A stretch of DNA of 64,000 nt from NCBI GenBank assembly GCA_021229015.1, contig CM037777.1, positions 68,424,840 to 68,488,839 of the forward strand, in the 5' to 3' direction. Source of the DNA: Solen grandis (taxonomy: Eukaryota; Mollusca; Bivalvia; Adapedonta; Solenidae). The translations under genes were made by a program, and so were the position numbers. Numbering within the stretch: the stretch's first letter is position 1; each line of letters begins with the position of its first letter. Shown here in pieces: positions 1-12,113 of the stretch. Under the pieces are notes generated by a model that did not search any database, was not told where the DNA came from, and saw nothing but the letters and a program-made list of their open reading frames with translations.

Positions 1-1544
1 CGTCAGAACTAAAAATAGCTACCAAAGTTTGTACGCGCTGTACAGCCGTCATTTATGGACGGATGTCATAGAATTTTCACAGAAGTTATATATTAAGACC
101 TAATTGTGCAGGATTATATAGGTTTGCCAAGATTCGAAAGAACTAAGGTTCTATGGCGAATCGAAGATTCGAACCAAGGACGTCAAATTTCAAATCCATA
201 TAAAATCGATTCTAGATGAGATAGAAAGTTGATATTTGGCAAGATTATTCCTCTCTGTGTTTCCTATGCATTTTGTAAAGATGAACGTCATATGACGTCA
301 TATGACGTCATCAAGTTGTATAGAATTTCCGATTTCTTGATGCCAATTTACTCATGTTGCAAAGGTTCATAGCCATAAAAATTAATGTAATCAGGAACAT
401 TTAGATTCAATGTCTAAAATTTTCATATGACGTCACATGACGTCAGAACTAAAAATAGCTACCAAAGTTTGTACGCGCTGTACAGCCGTCATTTATGTAC
501 GGATTGGCATGGAATTTTCACAGAAGTTATATATTACGACCTCATTGTACAGGATTATATAGGTTTGCCAAGATTCGAAAGAACTAAGGTTCTATGGCGA
601 ATCGAAGATTCGAACCAAGGACGTCAAATTTCAAATCCATATAAAAAACGTTTCTAGATGAGATAGAAAGTTGATATTTGGCGAGATTATACGTCTCTGT
701 GTTTCCTTTGCATTTTGTAAAGATGAACGTCATAAGACGTCATATGACATCATCAAGTTGTATAGAATTTCCGATTTCTTGATGTCAATTTTCCTCATGT
801 TGCAAAGCTTCATAGACAATGCAAATTAATGTCCTTTGTACATAATCAGGAACATTTAGATTCAATGTTTAAAATTTTCATATGACGTCACATGACGTCA
901 GAACTATAAATAACTACCAAGTATGTCCGCTCTGTACAGCCGTCATTTATTGATAGATTGGCATGGAATCTTCACAGAAGTTATATATTACGACCTCATT
1001 GTGCAGGATTCTATAGGTTTGCCAAGATTCGAAAGAACTAAGGTTCTTTGACGAATCCAAGATTCGAACCAAGGACGTCAAATTTCAAATCATATAAAAA
1101 ACGTTTCTAGATGAGATAGAAATTTGATTTTTAGCGAGCTTATACGTCTCTGTGTTTCCTTTGCATTTTGTAAAGATGAACGTCATATGACGTCATCAAA
1201 TTGTAGAGAATTTCCGATTCCTGAATATCAATTTACTTATGTTGCAATGGTTCATAGACAATGAAAATTTATGTCCTATGTAGGTAATCATGAACATTAA
1301 GATTTAATGAGTAAAATTTTCATATGACGTCACATGACATCAAAACTTAAAAAAGTTACCAAAGTTCATCCGCGCTGCACAGCCGTCATTTATGGACGGA
1401 TTGGCATGGAATTTTCACAGAAGTTATATATTTAGACTTCATTGTGCAGGATTATATAGGTTTGCCAAAATTCGAAAAACACCAGTTTGTCATGGTTTGC
1501 AGTGCAGAAAGCCCTATCTTTTGTTCAAAACAAAAGAAGTCTAG
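1..1544 (+). mobile_element. HINE-1 element, class A monomer array, 5' end outside window
   Basis: Four monomers of about 445 bp repeat here; the conserved block around 'acagccgtcatttatg' recurs near 46, 487, 938 and 1383. Each monomer opens with a doublet of TGACGTCA-type palindromes. In its middle it carries ACAGCCGTCATTTATGGACG, then ATTCGAACCAAGGACGTCAA, then AGATGAGATAGAAAGTTG. The array ends in GCAGAAAGCCCTAT (about 1504-1517), a 9-bp stem hairpin at 1517-1537 (TCTTTTGTT, loop CAA, AACAAAAGA), and CTAG at 1541-1544 followed by TT. A subterminal repeat, a hairpin and CTAG are the 3' hallmarks of Helitron/Helentron-like elements. The hairpin sequence differs from every other copy here although its design is the same. 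There is no coding capacity: open frames are short and simply follow the repeat. Confidence 0.75.
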
Positions 1545-1548
1545 TTAT

Positions 1549-3132
1549 AGGACTTTCTGCCTAAAGCAGAAAGTCCTATTGGGTTTGTTATGTTTATTAT
1601 TATTATTATATTATTATTCTTTTCTTCTTCCTAACTAAACGCTTATTTTTATATGTTGCAATAGTCCTAGGACGATGAAATTTTTATGGCTTATTAGTCA
1701 CGTGAGGAAATTTTGATTTCAATGATTTTCAGCACCCTATGACGTCACATGACGTCACAGCTAAAAATAGTGAAAAATGGTGTTCGCGCTCTACAGCCGT
1801 CATTTATGGTCGGATTTTCTTCAAATTTTTACAGATGGTACATCTGAATCAAAGGTGTGCATATCCGTCAGCTAACCGAAATTCCGAAAGACCGAAGTTC
1901 TGTGGCTGAAATAAGATTCGAACATAGGACTGAAAATTTCATTTTAGGATAAAAGAGCTTCAGGATGAGATAGAAAGTTGAAACTTACACAGTTTGCAGT
2001 TCTGCAGAATTTCTACAAATATTTTGAGGCGTGACGTCATATGACGTCATGTGACGTCATAAGCATACTTCTTAATTTTCATTTTGGGCAATGATTTCGA
2101 CATGATGCCAGTTGTTCAGAATAATGAAAATTTTAGAGTTATGAAAGCAAAGTATGCGCTTTTGAAGAAAAGCATCTTCAGCACCCTATGACGTCACATG
2201 ACGTCACACAAAAATAGTGAAAAATGGTGTTTACGCTTACAGCCGTCATTTATGGTCGGATTTTCTTCAAATTTTCACAGATGGTACATTTTGAAACTCA
2301 GGTGTGCATATCCTGTCAACTAACCGAAATTCCCAAAGACCGAAGTTCTGTGGCTGAAATAAGATTCGAACATAGGACCGATAATTTCATTTAAAGGATT
2401 AAAGAGCTTCAGGATGAGATAGAAAGTTGAAACTTACCAGTTTGCAGTTCTGAGAATTTCTACATATATCTTGAGTCTTGAGTCATATGACGTCTTGTGA
2501 CGTCATAAGCATACTTCTTAATTTTCATATTTGGGCAATGATTTTGACATGATGCCAGTTGTTCAGAATAACGAAAATTTCAGAGTTATGACAGAAAAAT
2601 ATGCCCTTTTGAACAAAAGACATCTTAGCACACTATGACGTCATGTGACGTCAGAGCTAAATAAGTGAAAAATGGTGTTCACGCTCTACAGCCGCTATTT
2701 ATGGTCGGATTTTCTTCAAATTTTCACAGATGGTACATCTTGAAAGTTAGGTGTGCATATCCTGTCAGCTAATCGAAATTCCGAAAGACCGAAGTTCTGT
2801 GGCTGAAATAAGATTCGAACATAGGACCGAAAATTTCATTTTAGGATTAGAGAGCTTCAGGATGAGATAGAAAGTTGAAACTTAAACAGTTTGCAGTTCT
2901 GCAGAATTTCACATAGTTTAGAGTTATGATAGTCATATGACGTCATGTGACGTTCACAGACTAATACTTAGTTCTTATCATTTGCACTAATTTCGGAATA
3001 TAATGTCAATTGTTCAGCATGAACATGAAATACTACCAGAGGTGAGTCATTACATGAAACTTCATCTCCTGCTTTTTGCATTAACACAGCTTGCAGAAAG
3101 TCCTATCATTCGTTTTCACGAATGACATCTAG
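1549..3132 (+). mobile_element. HINE-1 element, class B array, both ends present
   Basis: This copy has both ends. The 5' hairpin is AGGACTTTCTGC (1549-1560), CTAAA, GCAGAAAGTCCT (1566-1577), then ATTGGGTTTGTTATG and a (TTA)n tract. Three class B monomers of about 450 bp follow (blocks near 1796, 2240 and 2689). The 3' module has a subterminal GCAGAAAGTCCTAT near 3093, a hairpin with stem TCATTCGT/ACGAATGA and loop TTTC, and CTAG at 3129-3132. The 5' repeat AGGACTTTCTGC is the reverse complement of the 3' repeat, as described for Helentrons and their non-autonomous derivatives. It is nearly a duplicate of the copy at 4795-6393 but carries small deletions. Confidence 0.82.
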
Positions 3133-4783
3133 TTATTATTATTATTATTCTTTTCTTCTTCCTAACTAAACGCTTATTTTTATATGTTGCAATAGTCCTA
3201 GGACGATGAAATTTTTATGGCGTATTAGTCACGTGAGGAAAATTTGATTTCAATGATTTTCAGCACACTATGACGTCATATGACGTCACAGCTAAAATAG
3301 TGAAAAATGGTGTTCGCGCTCTACAGCCGTATTTCTGGTCGGATTTTCTTCAAATTTTCACAGATGGTACATCTTGAATCAAAGGTGTGCATATCCTGTC
3401 AGCTAACCTAAATTCCGAAAGACCGAAGTTCTGTGGCTGAAATAAGATTCGAACATAGGCCCGAAAATTTCATTTAAGGATTTAAAGAGCTTCAGGATGA
3501 GATAGAAAGTTGAAACTTACACAGTTTGCAGTTCTGCAGAATTTCTACATATATTTTGAGTGGTGACGTCATATGACGTCATGTGACTTCATAGGCATAC
3601 TTCTAAATTTTCATTTTCGGGCAATGATTTCGACATGATGCCAGTTGTTCAGAGTAATGAAAATTTCAGAGATATGACAGTAAAGTATGCGTTTTTGAAC
3701 AAAAGCATCTTCAGCACCCTATGGACGTCACATGATGTCACAGCTAAAAATATGAAAAATGGTGTTCGCGCTCTACAGCCGTCATTTATGGTCGGATTTT
3801 CTTCAAATTTTCACAGATGGTACATTTTGAATCAAAGGTGTGCATATCCTGTCAGCTAACCAACATTCCGAAAGACCGAAGTTCTGTGGCTGAAATAAGA
3901 TTCGAACATAGGACCGAAAATTTCATTATAGGATAAAAGAGCTTCAGGATGAGATAGAAAGTTGATACTTACACAGTTTGCAGTTCTGCAGAATTTCAAA
4001 ATATATTTTGAGTCGTGACGTCATATGACTTCATGTGACGTCATAGGCATACTTCTTAATTTTCATTTTAGGGTAATGATTTCGACATGATGCCAGTTGT
4101 TCAGAATAATGAAATTTTCAGAGTTATGACAGTAAAGTATGCGCTTTTGAATAAAAGCATCTTCAGCACCCTTTGACGTCACATGACGCCACAGCTAAAA
4201 ATAGTGAAAAATGGTGTTTGCGCTCTACAGCCGTCATTTATGGTCGGATTTACTTCAAATTTTCACAGATGGTACATCTTGAAACTAAGGTGTGCATATC
4301 CTGTCAGCAACCGAAATTCCGAAAGACCGAAGTTCTGTGGCTGAAGTAAGATTCGAACATAGGACCGAAAATTTCATTTTAGGATGAAAGAGCTTCAGGA
4401 TAAGATAGAAAGTTGATACTTACACAGTTTGCAGTTCTGCAGAATTTCTACATATATTTGAGTCGTGACGTCATATGACGTCATGTGACGTCATAGGCAT
4501 ACTTCTTAATTTTCATTTTAAGGGTAATGATTTTGACATGATGCCAGTTGTTCAGAATAATGAAAATTTCAGAGTTACTACAGTAGAGTATGCGCTTTTG
4601 AACAAAGAATTTTCAGCACCCTATGACGTCATGTGATATCAAAGCTAAAAGAAGTCCATACGAAAAAAAATAAAAGAGTAAAGGGTAGAGAATTTAATAT
4701 ATATTCTTTCTAACGGAATTAATCTTAATATTTTTCAATTTTAGCAGAAAGTCGTATCATTCGTATCAACGAATGAAATCTAG
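3133..4783 (+). mobile_element. HINE-1 element, class B array, lacking the 5' hairpin
   Basis: This segment starts directly after the CTAG of the previous copy with a (TTA)n tract and the polypyrimidine leader 'cttttcttcttcctaacta'. It contains three class B monomers (blocks near 3328, 3777 and 4224). From about 4645 it carries the second type of 3' module, an A-rich stretch then 'gaatttaatatatattcttt'. Next come GCAGAAAGTCGTAT, the hairpin TCATTCGT-ATCA-ACGAATGA and CTAG at 4780-4783. The 5' hairpin of a complete copy is missing, so this is either a 5'-truncated insertion or the second half of a composite element. Confidence 0.7.
4466..4493. promoter_or_regulatory. Example of a phased triplet of CRE palindromes (TGACGTCA)
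   Basis: Three perfect 8-bp palindromes TGACGTCA lie at 4466-4473, 4476-4483 and 4486-4493, exactly 10 bp apart. TGACGTCA is the consensus cAMP response element bound by CREB/ATF bZIP dimers. Equivalent triplets close most class B monomers, and doublets open them. The motif is seen directly. Whether any copy is bound or active is not known from sequence. Confidence 0.6.
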
Positions 4784-4794
4784 TTATTATTATT

Positions 4795-6393
4795 AGGACT
4801 TTCTGCCTAAAGCAGAAAGTCCTATTGGGTTTGTTATGTTTATTATTATTATTATTATTATTATTATTCTTTTCTTCTTCCTAACTAAACGCTTATTTTT
4901 ATATGTTGCAATAGTCCTAGGACGATGAAATTTTTATGGCTTATTAGTCACGTGAGGAAATTTTGATTTCAATGATTTTCAGCACCCTATGACGTCACAT
5001 GACGTCACAGCTAAAAATAGTGAAAAATGGTGTTCGCGCTCTACAGCCGTCATTTATGGTCGGATTTTCTTCAAATTTTTACAGATGGTACATCTTGAAT
5101 CAAAGGTGTGCATATCCTGTCAGCTAACCGAAATTCCGAAAGACCGAAGTTCTGTGGCTGAAATAAGATTCGAACATAGGACCGAAAATTTCATTTTAGG
5201 ATAAAAGAGCTTCAGTATGAGATGGAAAGTTGAAACTTACACAGTTTGCAGTTCTGCAGAATTTCTACAAAAATTTTGAGTCGTAACGTCATATGAAGTC
5301 ATGTGACGTCATAAGCATACTTCTTAATTTTCATATTTGGGCAATGATTTCGACATGATGCCAGTTGTTCAGAATAATGAAAATTTCAGAGTTATGAAAG
5401 CAAAGTATGCGCTTTTGAAGAAAAGCATCTTCAGCACCCTATGACGTCACATGACGTCACAGCAAAAAATAGTGAAAAATGGTGTTTACGCTCTACAGCC
5501 GTCATTTATGGTCGGATTTTCTTCAAATTTTCACAGATGGTACGTTTTGAAACTCAGGTGTGCATATCCTGTCAACTAACCGAAATTCCCAAAGACCGAA
5601 GTTCTGTGGCTGAAATAAGATTCGAACATAGGACCGATAATTTCATTTTAGGATTAAAGAGCTTCAGGATGAGATAGAAAGTTGAAACTTACACAGTTTG
5701 CAGTTCTGCAGAATTTCTACATATATCTTGAGTCTTGACGTCATATGACGTCTTGTGACGTCATAAGCATACTTCTTAATTTTCATATTTGGGCAATGAT
5801 TTTGACATGATGCCAGTTGTTCAGAATAACGAAAATTTCAGAGTTATGACAGTAAAAATATGCCCTTTTTGAACAAAAGCATCTTTAGCACACTATGACG
5901 TCATGTGACGTCATAGCTAAATATAGTGAAAAATGGTGTTCACGCTCTACAGCCGCTATTTATGGTCGGATTTTCTTCAAATTTTCACAGATGGTACATC
6001 TTGAAAGTTAGGTGTGCATATCCTGTCAGCTAATCGAAATTCCGAAAGACCGAAGTTCTGTGGCTGAAATAAGATTCGAACATAGGACCGAAAATTTCAT
6101 TTTAGGATTAGAGAGCTTCAGGATGAGATAGAAAGTTGAAACTTAAACAGTTTGCAGTTCTGCAGAATTTCACATATGTTTAGAGTTATGATATCATATG
6201 ACGTCATGTGACGTCACAGACTAATACTTAGTTCTTATCATTTGCACTAATTTCGGAATATAATGTCAATTGTTCAGCATGAACATGAAATACTACCAGA
6301 GGTGAGTCATTACATGAAACTTCTATCTCCTGCTTTTTGCATTAACACAGCTTGCAGAAAGTCCTATCATTCGTTTTCACGAATGACATCTAG
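4795..6393 (+). mobile_element. HINE-1 element, class B array, both ends present
   Basis: The 5' hairpin starts at 4795 (AGGACTTTCTGC, CTAAA, GCAGAAAGTCCT) and is followed by ATTGGGTTTGTTATG and (TTA)n. Three class B monomers follow (blocks near 5046, 5497 and 5950). The 3' module is the type containing 'ctaccagaggtgagtcat', then GCAGAAAGTCCTAT, the hairpin with loop TTTC, and CTAG at 6390-6393. Monomer order and diagnostic substitutions match 1549-3132 along the whole length, so one is a segmental duplicate of the other or both come from a recent common source. This copy is the more intact. Confidence 0.83.
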
Positions 6394-8936
6394 TTATTCT
6401 TTTTTTCTTCCTAAGTAAACGCTTATTTTTATATGTTGCAATGGACCTAGGAAGATGAAATTTTTATGGCTTATTAGTCACGTGAGGAAATTTTGATTTC
6501 AATGCTTTTCAGCACCCTATGACGTCACATGACGTCACAGCTAAAAATAGTGAAAAATGGTGTTCGCGCTCTACAGCCGTCATTTATGGTCGGATTTTCT
6601 TCAAATTTTCACAGATGGTACATCTTGAATCAAAGGTGTGCATATCCTCTCAGCTAACCGAAATTCCGAAAGACCGAAGTTCTGTGGCTGAAATAAGATT
6701 CGAACATAGGACCAAAAATTTCATTTTAGGATTAAAGGGCTTCAGGATGAGATAGAAAGTTGAAACTTACACAGTTTGCAGTTCTGCAGAATGTTTACAT
6801 ATATTTTGAGTCCTGACGTCATAGGACGTCATGTGACGTCATAGGCATACTTCTTAATTTTCATTTTAGGGCAATGATTTCGACATGATGCCAGTTGTTC
6901 AGAATAATGAAAATTTCAGAGTTATGACAGTAATGTATGCGCTTTTGAACAAAAGCATCTTCTGCATTCTATGACGTCACATGACGTCATAGCTAAAAAT
7001 AGTGAAAAATGGTGTTCGCGCTCTATAGCCGTCATTTATGGTCGGATTTTCTTCAAATTTTCACAGATTGTACATCTTGAATCAAAGGTGTGCATATCCT
7101 ACCAGCTAACCGAAATTCCGAAAGACCGAAGTTCTGTGGCTGAAATAAGATTCGAACATAGGACCGAAAATTTCATTTTCAGATTAAAGAGCTTCAGGAT
7201 GAGATAGAAAGTTGAATCTTACACAGTTTGCAATTCTGCAGAATTTCTACATATATTTTGAGTCCTGACGTCATAGGACGTCATGTGACGTCATAAGCCT
7301 ACTTCTTAATTTTCATTTTAGGACAATGATTTCGACATGATGACAGTTGTTCAAAAAAATGAAAATTTCAGAGTCATGACAATAAAGTATGCGCTTTTGA
7401 ACTAAAGCAACTTCAGCACCCTATGACGTCACATGACGTCACAGCTAAAAATAGTGAAAAATGGTGTTCGCGCTCTACAGCCGTCATTTATGGTCGGATT
7501 TTCTTCAAATTTTCACAGATGGTACATCTTGAATAAAAGGTGTGCATATCCTGTCAGCTAACCGAAATTCCGAAAGACCGAAGTTCTGTGGCTGAAATAA
7601 GATTCGAACATAGGACCGAAAATTTCGTTTTAGGATTTAAGAGCTTCAGGATGAGATAGAAAGTTGAAACTTACACAGTTTGCAGTTCTGCAGAATTTCT
7701 ACATATACTTTGAGTCTTGACGTTAAATGACCTCATGTGACGTCATAAGCATACTTCTTAATTTTCATTTAGGGCAATGATTTCGACATGATGCCAGTTG
7801 TTCAGAATAATGAAAATTTCAGAGTTATGACAGTAAAGTATTCGATTTTGAACTAAAGCATCTTCAAAACCCTATGACGTCACATGACGTCACAGCTAAA
7901 AATAGTGGAAAATGGTTTTTTGAGCTCTACAGCCGTCATTTATGGCCGGATTTTCTTCAAATTTTCAAAGATGTTACATCTTGAAACTAAGTTCTGCATA
8001 TCCTGACAGCGAACAGAAATTCCGAAAGACTGAAGTTCTGTGGCTGAAATAAGATTCGAACATAGGACCGAAAATTTCATTTTAGGATTAAAGAGCTTCA
8101 GGAAGATATAGAAAGCTGAAACTTATACAGTTTGCAGATCTGCAGAATATCTACATATATTTTGAGTCGTGACATCATATGACGTCATGTGACGTCATAA
8201 GCATACTTATTATTTTCATTTTAGTGCAATAAAATCGACATGATATCAGTTGTTCAGAATAATGAGAATTTCAGAGTTATAACAGCAATATTTGCGCTTT
8301 TAAAGAAATGCATCTACAGCACGCTATGACGTCATGTGACGTCACAGTTAAATATAGTGAAAAATGGTTTTCTCGCTCTACAGCTGCCATTTATGGTCGG
8401 ATTTCTTCAAATTTTCAAAGATGGTACATCTTGAAACTAAGGTGTGCATATCCTGTCAGCTAACCGAAATTTCGAAAGACCGAAGTTCTGTGGCTGAAAT
8501 AAGATTCGAACATAGGACCGAAAATTTCATTTTAACATTAAAGAGCTTCAGGATGAGATAGAAAGTTGAAACTTACAAAGTTTGCAGTTCTGCAGAATTT
8601 CTACAAATATTTTGATTCTTGACGTCATATGACTTCATGTGACGTCATAATCATACTTCTTAATTTTCATTTTAAGGCAATAATTTTGACATGATGCCAG
8701 TTGTTCAGAATAATGAAAAGTTCAGAGTTACGAAAGTAAAGTATGCGCTTTTGAACAAAAGATTTTTCAGCACCCTATGACGTCATGTGACGTCAAAGTT
8801 AAAGAAGTCCATACGAAAAAAAAAAAATAAGTAAAAGGTAGAGAATTTAATATATATTCTTTCTAACGGAATTAATCTTAATATTTTTCAATTTTAGCAG
8901 AAAGTCCTATCATTCGTATCAACGAATGAAATCTAG
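6394..8936 (+). mobile_element. HINE-1 element, class B array of five monomers, no 5' hairpin
   Basis: After the preceding CTAG comes a polypyrimidine leader and five class B monomers (blocks near 6576, 7029, 7479, 7933 and 8385). The A-rich 3' module, GCAGAAAGTCCTAT, the hairpin TCATTCGT-ATCA-ACGAATGA and CTAG (8933-8936) follow. The last two monomers carry private variants, for example 'gcgaacagaaattccg', 'agatatagaaagctgaaac' and 'tagtgcaataaaatcgaca'. These recur in order in 15240-17293, so the two copies are closely related but differ in monomer number. Confidence 0.75.
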
Positions 8937-9689
8937 TTATTCTTTTTTTCTTCCTCTTATATTTGTGTTAATTTCGAGGTGTTGCCATTGACTCAGAACA
9001 ATGAAAATTTTATGGCATATATTTCAAACCATGAGCTTTCGGATGCAATGAATTTTATATTTATACGACGTCATATAACGTCAGATTTGACGTCGGGTGA
9101 AAAAGTTTGTACGCGGTCTACAGCCATTATTTCTGGATCGATTGTTATCAAAATTTCACAGAATGTGTATGTTACGCTCTAGTTGTGCATCCCGGTGTCC
9201 GTTTTTTCCAAATTTGAAAAGGCAAATGTTTTATGGCGAATCCAAGATTCGAACTAATGACGTCAAATTTCAAATGCGTATAAAATCGCTTCCAGAAAAG
9301 CTAGAAAGCTGAGATTTGGATTGAATATTAGTATATAGGTCTTCTTTACCATCTGAAAAGATGAACGCCATATGACGTCACATGACGTCATAATGCTATT
9401 ACAACTTTCGTATTAAAACTTAACGGTTTTTAATCCCTGTAGGCTTTATTTTTTGTATGATTTGCTTGAAAATTTGTCTGAAGATGCAGTATTAGGTTCT
9501 ATGGAGCCATGTCACTTCCGTTTCCGGAAAATCCCAAAGATCAAGGTCATATATCAATTATCGGGTTTTTCTTCGGCCTAAAATATCTCAAAAACGGAAA
9601 AAATTCTATCGAGACACTATGCGTATAATTTGTAGTGCTTAGAAAGACCTTTCAGATGATATTTGGTTTTTGATGATCGGGATTGAATC

Positions 9690-10440
9690 GGTTGAGTTAG
9701 GCGGAAAAACAAAAATTCGGTAACCCTCAGTGTGTTTAACAGTTTATATCTCGAAATCCTTTGATTTTTGAAAATATGATGATGAATATTATTTGTAGAG
9801 CAATGTTTGGCCGTTCTTTTGATGCTTAAAGTTTAATGATAGACCTAAGATTCATGGAGGAATGGGGAAAAATTCGTGCATATAGCTTTGGTGATTTTTT
9901 TATTTTTCAAAAGGTTTAAGAGCTTGTATCTCAAAAAATATTAAAAATATTCCTATAGATAAAGCGTGTGAAATGTAGAGAATTTTAAGACGATTATTTT
10001 GGTACCTAAAGTTTTGAAATTGATCCAAGTATAAGGAAGTTACATCAAAAATAAGAATTTAAACATATAGAATTTCAGCGATTTTTTTCGTTATGTAAGA
10101 GTTTCACGGCTTATATCTTAAAACCCATATTAAATAAGTCAACATATTAAGCGAATGAGATGTAGATAATTTTAAGACGATTATTTTGGTACCTTAAGTT
10201 TTGAAATTGATCAAAGTATAAGGAAGTTACATCAAAAATAAGAATTTAAACATATAGAATTTCTGCGATTCTGCCGTCATGTCAGAGTTTTCCGGCTTAT
10301 ATCTTAAGAATCATTAGAAATATGTGCTTACATTAAGCAAGTGAGATGTAGAGAATTTTTAAGACAATTATTTTGGCACCTAGAGTTTTGAAATTGATCA
10401 AGAAATAAGGAAGTTACATAAAAAATACGAATTTAAAGCC
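9690..10440. repeat. About 185-bp degenerate tandem repeat in the long HINE-1 3' region
   Basis: About four diverged units of 180-190 bp are visible. Shared landmarks are 'gcttatatctt', 'gagatgtagagaattttaag', 'attattttggtacct', 'ttgaaattgatc' and 'aaggaagttacatcaaaaat'. Single related units also occur at about 11950-12112 and about 31200-31310. It is a second satellite module unlike the 450-bp monomers, since it lacks TGACGTCA. Confidence 0.65.
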
Positions 10441-10595
10441 AATTGTAAAAATTTTCATAAATATCCTACTTTCGCTTTCACCTTAATTGAAGCATTTTCG
10501 GAAAATGTAAGTTTACAGATATGTATTAGTCATATAAATGGGAAAAAACCCAACTTTTACTTATATCATATTTATATTATTAGCTAAACAGGTGT

Positions 10596-10898
10596 ACCGT
10601 TCCGGTGGCCGAGTGTTTAGAGCGTCCGCCTCGGCAGCGGGAGGTCGTGGGTTCGATACCAAAGTCGTAAAAAATGGTACTGTTATAGCTCCCTGCTTGA
10701 CACTTAGCATATAAGGGTAGTTGCAGGACTGGTTGGCCCGGTATCAGGATAATGTGACTGGGTGTGGTATCATGCCACATGTCTACGACGTGATACTGCA
10801 GTGTGGCAGCACTATAACTGCATTAAGTAGACATCGTCTCCAAATGATGAAATACTGTCGGTGGGAACGTTAAACCCACCAACAAACAAACAAACAAA
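10596..10898 (+). mobile_element. tRNA-derived SINE, full length, with target-site duplication
   Basis: The head resembles a tRNA and carries a Pol III A box ('tggccgagtgtttag') and a B box ('gggttcgatacc') about 50 nt apart. The body contains 'actgggtgtggtatcatgcc' and 'gttaaacccacc', and the tail is (AAAC)n. The flanks CTAAACAGGTGT (10584-10595) and CTAAACAAGTGT (10899-10910) are a 12-bp target-site duplication with one mismatch, which fixes the ends and supports LINE-mediated insertion. A truncated relative is at 47483-47597. The element encodes no protein; minus-strand open frames across it are incidental. Confidence 0.85.
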
Positions 10899-11256
10899 CT
10901 AAACAAGTGTTGACAATGATTTAATGTTTTGTCAAATCATTTTATTTACGTTACTTATGAATATCAGTTGCAGCATTGCGTTACCCATAATCCTTTGAGC
11001 GTTTTGACACATGTCATTTAGACCGTTGTTGAAACATTGCAATTTCCCGACTTTATTGTTGCATATATCAATAAATGTTGTACAAGCTATATTCCAAATT
11101 TATGATAAATGATAACCTATGTGAAAATAATAATGTTATAGTGCAATGTAATTTAATTGCCAGCTTGAGATACCATGAGCGTGTATAAGTGTAGACGTTT
11201 GAAACAAATGATCAACACATGTCATCCGTTCAAGACGCTGCAAGCTAATTTGTCTG

Positions 11257-11782
11257 TAATGCGGCGTTCACACAGTGCCGATTATGGCTCCCGTTTGAGA
11301 TCAGACAGCGCTACGACACGAAAAGCGAAAAAGTCGGATTACTATCCTCAATGTCCTATCATTGTCTGAACGCAGTCGTATATGTTCGTAACAGAGTCCT
11401 ACGGATCGGGAATGGTCCGGAGAGGTCGGCCAAGCACTCCTGACAGTTAGGTGCGTCCCGTAACATTCGGGAAATTCAGCCGATTTTGTCTAGTCGGATT
11501 ACAATCGTGACTATGTCGTGACAGATTCTGCTGTATCGGATCAGAATCGGATTGAGAAGGGATAATCGGGACGAATTCTGCTGGAAACGGCTGGATCGGG
11601 ACGCCTCTGAACAATATCTGATTGTTGTCGTGATTAAATAAATGTGTTTACAAATTTTAATAAAAGTTTGAATTTCCAGCCACGAATCACAGGATCTTGA
11701 TCAGACTTTTGACACATTTTAATCGGGAATGGTCCTATCAAGGACGGCAGTAAAAATCCTGAATGTGTGACCTAGGCATTAG
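11257..11782. mobile_element. Possible MITE with short diverged inverted termini
   Basis: The segment begins TAATGCGGCGTTCACACA and ends with the near-complement TGTGTGACCTAGGCATTA, giving imperfect terminal inverted repeats of about 18 bp. Inside, it is richer in G+C and CpG than its surroundings and repeats short words such as 'atcgggaatggtcc', 'gtcggatta' and 'atcggga'. No transposase frame is present. The terminal pattern is compatible with a Harbinger-like MITE, but the target-site duplication is not clear, so the class is uncertain. Confidence 0.4.
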
Positions 11783-12113
11783 CTAAAAGCGCAAAATATA
11801 GTAACTTTGTGTAATACAGTCGTCTCGATCGTATGTACAAGCGTTATTTGAATTTTACTCACGAGGCTACACGCGTCGACGATTCTATTGCATGGTAGCA
11901 TTTACTATTTCATTCCCGCGACTGTACACGAAAATAAAAAAAGAATTTTAATATGCAGAATTAAGAGGTTTTAGTTTAATTGTTTATATTTTGAATACCT
12001 ATAAATTAACTAGAACCAAATATGCTACAATGGAATTTCAGGCCATTTATTTTGGTACCTAGAATAGTAAAATTGGTCAAGTTATAAGAAAGCGATATCA
12101 AAATAAAGATTTA

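Noticed and set aside
4989..8561. Repeated 65-78 codon frames starting MTSHDVTAKNSEKW and ending in LKSFRMR-like sequence
   Set aside because: They are translations of the class B monomer. The same peptide appears once per repeat with stops and shifts in many copies, and there is no start context or splice context.
1..9400. CRISPR-like array of regularly spaced repeats
   Set aside because: The period is about 450 bp, spacers are themselves repeated, and the context is eukaryotic transposons. Nothing resembles cas genes.
10596..10670. A functional tRNA gene
   Set aside because: The boxes are present but the acceptor arms do not pair and the sequence continues into a SINE body and AAAC tail flanked by a target duplication.
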